Assembly: GCA_964538615.1 (NCBI GenBank)
Contig: CAZIGK010000022.1
Location: 1 to 30,103, forward strand
DNA length: 30,103 nt
Direction: 5' to 3'
Source: CAZIGK01 sp964538615
Lineage (GTDB): Bacteria; Pseudomonadota; Alphaproteobacteria; Rickettsiales; RI-342
The translations under genes and the position numbers were made by a program. The notes beneath the pieces were generated by a model. It was not told where the DNA came from and did not search any database. It saw only the letters and a list, made by a program, of their open reading frames with translations. Below, piece by piece: positions 25,847 through 30,103 of this stretch. Position 1 is the stretch's first letter, and each line of letters begins with the position of its first letter.

Positions 25847-26816
25847 GCACCGCCGCCGCCGTGGTGCCGGAGCCGGGGAAGGAGTCGAGAACCAGATCGC
25901 CTTCGTTTGTGGCTAGTGTAATAATTCGCTGAAGTAGTCGCTCTGGTTTTGGTGTATCAAAGGTATTATCAGCGCCAAAAATAGCATTAACCTCTTTCTT
26001 GGCTTCTTGATTGTGACCCACTTCAATATTATCCCACCATGTCCATGCGGAAACACCTTCATGCTCAGAAAGGAATGTCTTTCTTCTTGGGACACCTTTT
26101 CCATCCTTCCCAAACCAAATGCGATTATCTTCAACTAATTTCAGAAAGGCTTCTTCTACGTTCTTCCAACACGTTCCCGCAGCAGGCTTGTGTTGAACCC
26201 CTGCTGGTGTTGTGATGGTGTACATTTGGTTGGGACGATAGCCTTGGGCTGAGAAATCGGATGATGTCCAGACACCTCTCGGATCGTTGTCAGGATTTTT
26301 ATAGTTCTTTAATTGCTTTTCGTTCAGCGGAATTTTGTTCAAGGATATTTTTCTCTTATCCTTTGCATATACATGAATATGATCGTGAGCATCGCTAAGC
26401 TGTAATCTTGCATCAGGTGATGTTCTTTTTTGCCAAAGGGAGTTGGCTAAAAAATTACCCCTGCCAAATATCTCATCCGTAATGACTTTAAGGTAATGAG
26501 CTTCATTGTCGTCGATTGTAACCCAAAGGCTCCCATCTTCAGCCAGTAGTTCATGCAGCAGTTCAAGGCGCGGGTACATCATTGAGAGCCATTTGGAATG
26601 CTCCAGATTATCGTCGTAATGCTCAAACGCGCTGCGTGTGTTGTAGGGTGGGTCGATGAAGATGCACTTCACCTGCCCGGCATAATAAGGCAGCAGCGCC
26701 TTCAGTGCCTCAAGGTTATCTCCCTGAATCAGCATATTCTGGCTGTCGGCATCGCCGTAGGATAATTCCGGTACGCCTTCAAGCGGGCGATACGGCACCC
26801 CGTCCGCCACCTTCAC
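25818..26816 (-). pseudogene. DNA adenine methyltransferase (type III Mod-like), 3' end lost
   Basis: This is a beta-class N6-adenine/N4-cytosine DNA methyltransferase. Catalytic motif IV FIDPPYNTRSAFEHYDDN (DPPY at 55-58) comes first and SAM-binding motif I DSFPGSGTT (311-319) near the end. The frame then leaves the family after about residue 322, reading its last codons antisense through the 3' end of rlmH to a stop at 25818. Intact relatives continue for a few hundred residues and are followed by a restriction helicase; neither is here. The frame is therefore probably dead. The recognised start is GTG at 26816, but the same frame is open back to 26900 and reads plausibly (RPILDWLDREKD), overlapping the DUF4268 gene. 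The middle part (about 25950-26460) is clearly richer in A+T, as expected for an exchangeable target-recognition domain. Confidence 0.75.
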
Positions 26817-26851
26817 ATCTTTTTCTCTATCCAGCCAATCCAGTATGGGCC

Positions 26852-27796
26852 TTACTGTACCCTCAATTGCTTGAGATATGGACGCAGGGATTTTTCCAGC
26901 CTATCCATCTCCTGAATGATGGCATCCTGAATCGTCGGCCATTGCTCTTCGGGTGAGCGGTATCCACCGGCGGAACTGATAAATTTAATCCTGCACGCGC
27001 GTTTTCCTTCCAGTCTTTCCCAACTGAGAGGATGGCCGAAAGCCTGTTCTATAGCCTCGCGATTGGCATATAATTGATCGAATAGACCTAAATTTTCCTC
27101 TTCGGAATCCTTGCCCCGGTCGATGTAAAGTTCAACGGCGCATTCATTTTCCCATACAACATAGTTGAAGTTCAGCCCTCTTACGCCGGAACTGGTGCTG
27201 ATATGACCGTAGCTACCGGGTGTAATATGAGCGTGTAATTTATTCACCTTCGCGGAGCGCTCGATCAGTGACGTCCACCAGCGTTTGCGTTCATGGTAGC
27301 GTTCGGCGATTTCCTTCTTTGCTTGCCCCACCTCCCGCGCTTCCTCAGATGGCCCCACGATAAGCGTAAATAATGGCGCAGCGGGTGAAATGCCAATACG
27401 CACGGCTTCTACCTTCACCATATAAAAATCGGCGCTGCTGGATTCATTCAGCCAGCCAATAGCGGCAACATGCTCAGGCCGTGGATCAGAAACTATCCAT
27501 ATCGCCGCCCGCGCACCCATGGCTGTGAGGTAGGTAATGATTTTTCCCAGATGGTCGTGGTTGCTTTTTTCCAGCTGGTTTTCGATAATAAAGGTTGCAC
27601 CGCCTTCGTCCTCTGCCACGAGATCAACGCTAAATGCACCGGCGGATTGCTCGCGGTCAACATTGACAAGGCTGATGCCCAGTGCATCATTCAATACGCT
27701 GATATTTTCCTGAAGCCACTGCGTAAAATCATACGCCTCGTGCTTCCAAACCTCTCTCAAAGGAACGCGCTCTAATCTACCAATACTATCCGTCAT
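26852..27796 (-). CDS. DUF4268 protein with nuclease-like N-terminal domain
   Basis: This 314-residue protein has two parts. Residues 1-140 look like a PD-(D/E)xK nuclease-type fold: SVDLVAEDEGG (Asp58), then IIENQ (Glu72, Gln74 in place of Lys), then HDHLGKIITYL. The C-terminal part (about 165-310; KRWWTSLIERS, NFNYVVWENECAVELYI, SWERLEGKRACRI) matches the DUF4268 family as I know it. Such genes are often next to DNA methyltransferases and restriction genes. A DNA-cleaving or substrate-recognising accessory role in restriction is plausible but not proven. It overlaps the HTH gene by ATGA and runs into the methyltransferase gene. Confidence 0.75.
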   Translation of the reverse strand: MTDSIGRLERVPLREVWKHEAYDFTQWLQENISVLNDALGISLVNVDREQSAGAFSVDLVAEDEGGATFIIENQLEKSNHDHLGKIITYLTAMGARAAIWIVSDPRPEHVAAIGWLNESSSADFYMVKVEAVRIGISPAAPLFTLIVGPSEEAREVGQAKKEIAERYHERKRWWTSLIERSAKVNKLHAHITPGSYGHISTSSGVRGLNFNYVVWENECAVELYIDRGKDSEEENLGLFDQLYANREAIEQAFGHPLSWERLEGKRACRIKFISSAGGYRSPEEQWPTIQDAIIQEMDRLEKSLRPYLKQLRVQ

Positions 27797-27996
27797 TTTT
27801 TGCGTCCCTTTTTATTCTTAGCCGTCGCTGTGACCTGCTCTTGCGTCCAGGCAACAATATCAGCGCGATGAAAACGCCATGATCCTCCGACCTTGAAGCC
27901 GGGAATTTCTCTCTTGGCAGCCAAGCGGTAGGCGGTCTTTTCATTCGGCTTCAGGTAGGCTGAGAGTTCATGGATGGTAAGGATTTCTTCCGTCAT
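27793..27996 (-). CDS. Excisionase-family helix-turn-helix protein
   Basis: This is a 67-residue MerR-like winged-helix DNA-binding protein of the excisionase/AlpA class (HTH_17): LTIHELSAYLKPNEKTAYRL is the helix-turn-helix and GSWRFHRADIVAWTQEQ the wing, followed by a Lys-rich tail. AGGG lies 5 bases before the ATG. It is first in the minus-strand operon, so it may regulate the operon or act in element mobility; with no integrase here, regulation is more likely. Confidence 0.85.
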   Translation of the reverse strand: MTEEILTIHELSAYLKPNEKTAYRLAAKREIPGFKVGGSWRFHRADIVAWTQEQVTATAKNKKGRKK

Positions 27997-28285
27997 GTAA
28001 GCCCTTCGAATAAATATTGCTTTTGAGAAAATAGCGGAACGTACAGATAAGGCAATGAAACTATGTAAAAAGTTGCATAATCTCCCGGAAGATAGCTGTG
28101 GGTGTTATACGCAGCCTGCTTCCGCTTACAGAAATGCGCCGCTGCATTATTGCAACGAGCGCTAACTATCTAACATTAAACGGATAGTTATCCTTTAAGC
28201 ATTTGCCATTTGTAAACTTTTACCGCTAATAGTGTTCACTGAGGAAATAGTGTATGATCGGTATATTAGTTAAGGAAAAAGGCAC
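27997..28285. promoter_or_regulatory. Divergent control region with inverted repeats
   Basis: This 289-base AT-rich region separates the HTH operon from the ImmA/IrrE gene. It contains an 8-bp inverted repeat TAACTATC / GATAGTTA (28163-28170 and 28183-28190, 12-base spacer). Its right arm lies within a second dyad GGATA-GT-TATCC (28182-28193). TATGAT (28253-28258) is a possible -10 box for the plus-strand genes, without a clear -35. The dyads are good candidates for binding by one of the two flanking HTH proteins. No gene is supported. Confidence 0.5.
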
Positions 28286-29446
28286 ATGACACGTGTGGCA
28301 GTGTCTCCTGATATGCTGCGCTGGGCGAGGGAACGAGCGAGTCTGGATGTAGAGGATTTGCTTTCCCGTTTTGCCAAATTGCCGGAATGGGAGACGGGAC
28401 AGATTCAACCGACATTAAAGCAGCTGGAAAAGTTTGCTAAGGCTGTTTATGTGCCGTTTGGATACCTTTTCCTGCATGAACCACCGAAAGAAGAACTGCC
28501 GATCCCAGATTTCCGTACCTTTGATAATAAGAAGGTGACGCGCCCAAGCCCCAATCTACTGGATATGATCTATGCCTGTCAGGAGCGCCAGTCTTGGTAT
28601 AAAGATTTTGCACAAATAAGCTGGCAGTCTGCACGAGATTTCATAGGCAGCGTAACGCTGGCCGATAAGCCGGAAGTAGTGGCTACCAGAATCCGTGAAG
28701 CAATTGGTTTTAACTTGGATGTGCGCCTCGAATGCAAGACATGGGAAGATGCTCTGCGTCTGTTTATCCGCAAAGCCGATGAGGCTGGCATTCTGGTGAT
28801 GGTGAGCGGGGTAGTATTCAGCAATAATAACCGGAAGCTTAACCCTAAGGAATTCAGAGGGTTTGCGCTGGCAGATACACTGGCGCCGCTGGTGTTTGTC
28901 AATGGCGCGGATAGTAAATCCGGCCAGATGTTCACGCTCGCCCATGAACTCGCACATATTTGGCTGAATGCAACCGGCATCTCCAATGCCAGCGCAGCAC
29001 CAGTCACCGGATTCAGGAAAGAAGAAGTGTGGTGCAACGCGGTGGCGGCAGAACTGCTGGTGCCGATGAACTTACTCCGCGCTAATTTGCTTGAGCGTGA
29101 TGAAGAAACGATTGAGCAGGCGGTTGCCCGGCTCGTTAAATATTTCAAGGTAAGCACGCTGGTGATGTTAAGGCGTCTGCTGGATGCAGGATGGTTAAAG
29201 CAATCCGAATTTGACCGGGCATGGGCGATGGAAAAGGCGCGTCTGGATGAAATTGCCGAACGCACCGGTAGTGGAGGGGATTTTTACCGCACGACCATTG
29301 CCAGAGTGAGCCATCGTTTTACACAGGCGATAGTTAGCAGCACACTTGAGGGGCAAACACTTTACCGCGACGCTTTTCGCATGTTGGGGGTCTCCAGAAC
29401 GGAAACGTTCAACAATCTTGGTAGAGAGGTAGGGGTAATGCTATGA
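28286..29446 (+). CDS. XRE-HTH / ImmA-IrrE zinc metallopeptidase, antitoxin-like
   Basis: This 386-residue protein has a partial XRE helix-turn-helix at residues 8-65 (MLRWARERASLDVEDLLSRF ... LEKFAKAVYVPFGYLFL) and an ImmA/IrrE peptidase domain with the zinc motif HELAH (His220, Glu221, His224). Family members cleave a partner repressor or act as the antitoxin side of toxin-antitoxin pairs. It overlaps the DUF4411 gene by ATGA, a common pairing, so I infer that it controls or neutralises that product. AAGG upstream of the ATG gives a ribosome site. It is divergent from the HTH-DUF4268 operon. Confidence 0.88.
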   Translation: MTRVAVSPDMLRWARERASLDVEDLLSRFAKLPEWETGQIQPTLKQLEKFAKAVYVPFGYLFLHEPPKEELPIPDFRTFDNKKVTRPSPNLLDMIYACQERQSWYKDFAQISWQSARDFIGSVTLADKPEVVATRIREAIGFNLDVRLECKTWEDALRLFIRKADEAGILVMVSGVVFSNNNRKLNPKEFRGFALADTLAPLVFVNGADSKSGQMFTLAHELAHIWLNATGISNASAAPVTGFRKEEVWCNAVAAELLVPMNLLRANLLERDEETIEQAVARLVKYFKVSTLVMLRRLLDAGWLKQSEFDRAWAMEKARLDEIAERTGSGGDFYRTTIARVSHRFTQAIVSSTLEGQTLYRDAFRMLGVSRTETFNNLGREVGVML

Positions 29447-29946
29447 CCAAATACCTGCTCGACGCCAATATCTTCATTGAGGCAAAGAATCGGCATTATG
29501 GTTTCGATTTCTGCCCGGCATTCTGGGATTGGCTGAAAGAACAAAATGCCGCCGGGAAAGTGGCTAGCATCGAAAAGATCGCCGATGAATTAGCAGGTGA
29601 GGATGATCTTTCCGAATGGGCAGATGCGCAGGGGAAGGCATTTTTCCTAGCTGCAGACGATGTGGTAGTTCCTGAGTTGCATACCGTGAGTGCGTGGGTT
29701 AGCAGCCAAAAATATGAAGCCGCGGCAATCTCTACTTTCCTGCAAGCGGCGGACTACTGGTTGATCGCCCATGCGAAGGCGCATGGATGGACGGTGGTAA
29801 CGCATGAAGTGCCAGCGAACAGCGTGAAGAAGATCAAGATACCCAACGTCTGTATCGGCCTGAACCTGCACTTCATCAGTCCCTATGAAATGTTGCGGCG
29901 TGAACGTGCCCGGTTCGTTTTGGGTTCCAAAAAGACAGCGGCTTAA
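29443..29946 (+). CDS. DUF4411 PIN-like protein, probable toxin
   Basis: This 167-residue protein has a PIN-domain outline: YLLDANIFIEAKNR with Asp7, IEKIADEL with Glu44, AADYWLIAHAKAHGWTVVTHE with Asp104 and Glu122. These four acids are in the positions of a PIN ribonuclease metal site. DUF4411 genes are typically found directly downstream of XRE-ImmA/IrrE genes, as here (ATGA overlap). A toxin-like RNase is the most likely role. The C-terminus (about residues 148-167) is Arg/Lys-rich. Confidence 0.85.
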   Translation: MTKYLLDANIFIEAKNRHYGFDFCPAFWDWLKEQNAAGKVASIEKIADELAGEDDLSEWADAQGKAFFLAADDVVVPELHTVSAWVSSQKYEAAAISTFLQAADYWLIAHAKAHGWTVVTHEVPANSVKKIKIPNVCIGLNLHFISPYEMLRRERARFVLGSKKTAA

Positions 29947-30081
29947 TTCTAGTGCCCTGACATTTCACCCCGGTGCCCCAAGTTTTATGCCCAAGGGGGC
30001 ACCACTGGGGCACCAGAAAAAACGCGTGCAAAAGCACCAAGCTGGCGCCCTAAAATTATTATTATATATCAGGAAGAAAAT
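29947..30081. other. Non-coding segment with repeated GGGGCACC motif, possible attachment-site arm
   Basis: GGTGCCCC (29972-29979) is an inverted copy of GGGGCACC, which occurs directly at 29996-30003 and 30007-30014. An AT-rich tract (about 30052-30070) separates them from the tRNA sequence. The layout resembles recombinase arm sites plus a bend site next to a tRNA core. It could alternatively be a terminator-like hairpin. Confidence 0.4.
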
Positions 30082-30103
30082 TGGTTGCGGGGGCCGGATT
30101 TGA
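30082..30103 (-). tRNA. 3' end of initiator tRNA-fMet (partial, leaves window)
   Basis: Read on the minus strand, the last 22 bases of the window are TCAAATCCGG followed by CCCCCGCAACCA. This is the T-loop end, T-stem, acceptor strand, discriminator A and encoded CCA of a tRNA. As I recall it, the stretch matches the 3' end of E. coli initiator tRNA; the A before the discriminator (unpaired A72) is the initiator hallmark. The rest of the gene would lie beyond the window. A duplicated attachment-site fragment is the alternative. Confidence 0.75.

Noticed and set aside
25850..25885. Partial similarity to the tRNA-fMet 3' end near the island's left junction, as a possible attL
   Set aside because: The match is short and imperfect, and the same bases encode the conserved GSGTT motif of the methyltransferase, which explains them.
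29885..30103. 72-codon open frame reaching the window end
   Set aside because: It overlaps the DUF4411 gene out of frame and runs through the tRNA sequence; not a gene.

Overview
The window comes from a chromosome of an alphaproteobacterium; I cannot name the genus. The main evidence is the histidine cluster at 20.5-24.7 kb. It reads hisB - DUF2628 protein - hisH - acetyltransferase - hisA - hisF - hisE on the minus strand and is divergent from hslV, an arrangement typical of Alphaproteobacteria. A hom-glpX pair, an RpoD with a long acidic insert and an HslV with a short N-terminal propeptide point the same way. The first 25.8 kb looks like a moderately GC-rich core chromosome. The last 4.2 kb looks like an acquired island, in part visibly richer in A+T.

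Layout: (1) 1-6756 (+) is the 3' part of a giant cysteine-free RTX protein. It is built from calcium-binding nonapeptide repeats, a repeated beta module, two LamG-like domains and an exact 588-bp super-repeat. (2) 6863-8083 (+) is ispG, for isoprenoid synthesis, with a good promoter. (3) 8582-10369 (+) is a DEAD-box RNA helicase with a long basic tail. (4) 10687-12873 (+) is rpoD. (5) 13133-17384 (+) is a three-gene type I secretion-like operon whose genes overlap by ATGA: ABC exporter, membrane-fusion protein and TolC-like outer-membrane protein. The nucleotide-binding domain of the ABC protein has lost every ATP-binding motif. A strong hairpin follows. (6) 18506-17493 and 19837-18512 (-) are glpX and hom. 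(7) 19997-20452 (+) is a TerB-like protein. (8) 20528-24709 (-) is the his operon. (9) 24802-25846 (+) holds hslV and rlmH.

(10) 25818-30081 is the island, lying between the 3' end of rlmH and a sequence identical to the 3' end of initiator tRNA-fMet (30082-30103, minus strand, running out of the window). It carries a minus-strand operon of an excisionase-like HTH protein, a DUF4268 nuclease-like protein and a Mod-type DNA methyltransferase cut off just after its SAM-binding motif at the rlmH junction. On the plus strand it carries an XRE-ImmA/IrrE metallopeptidase overlapping a DUF4411 PIN-like gene, which looks like a toxin-antitoxin pair. No integrase, restriction helicase or transposase is present in the window.

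The candidates for something new are the secretion operon with an ATPase-dead ABC protein near a giant RTX adhesin-like protein, the modular architecture of that protein, and the HTH-DUF4268-methyltransferase cassette.
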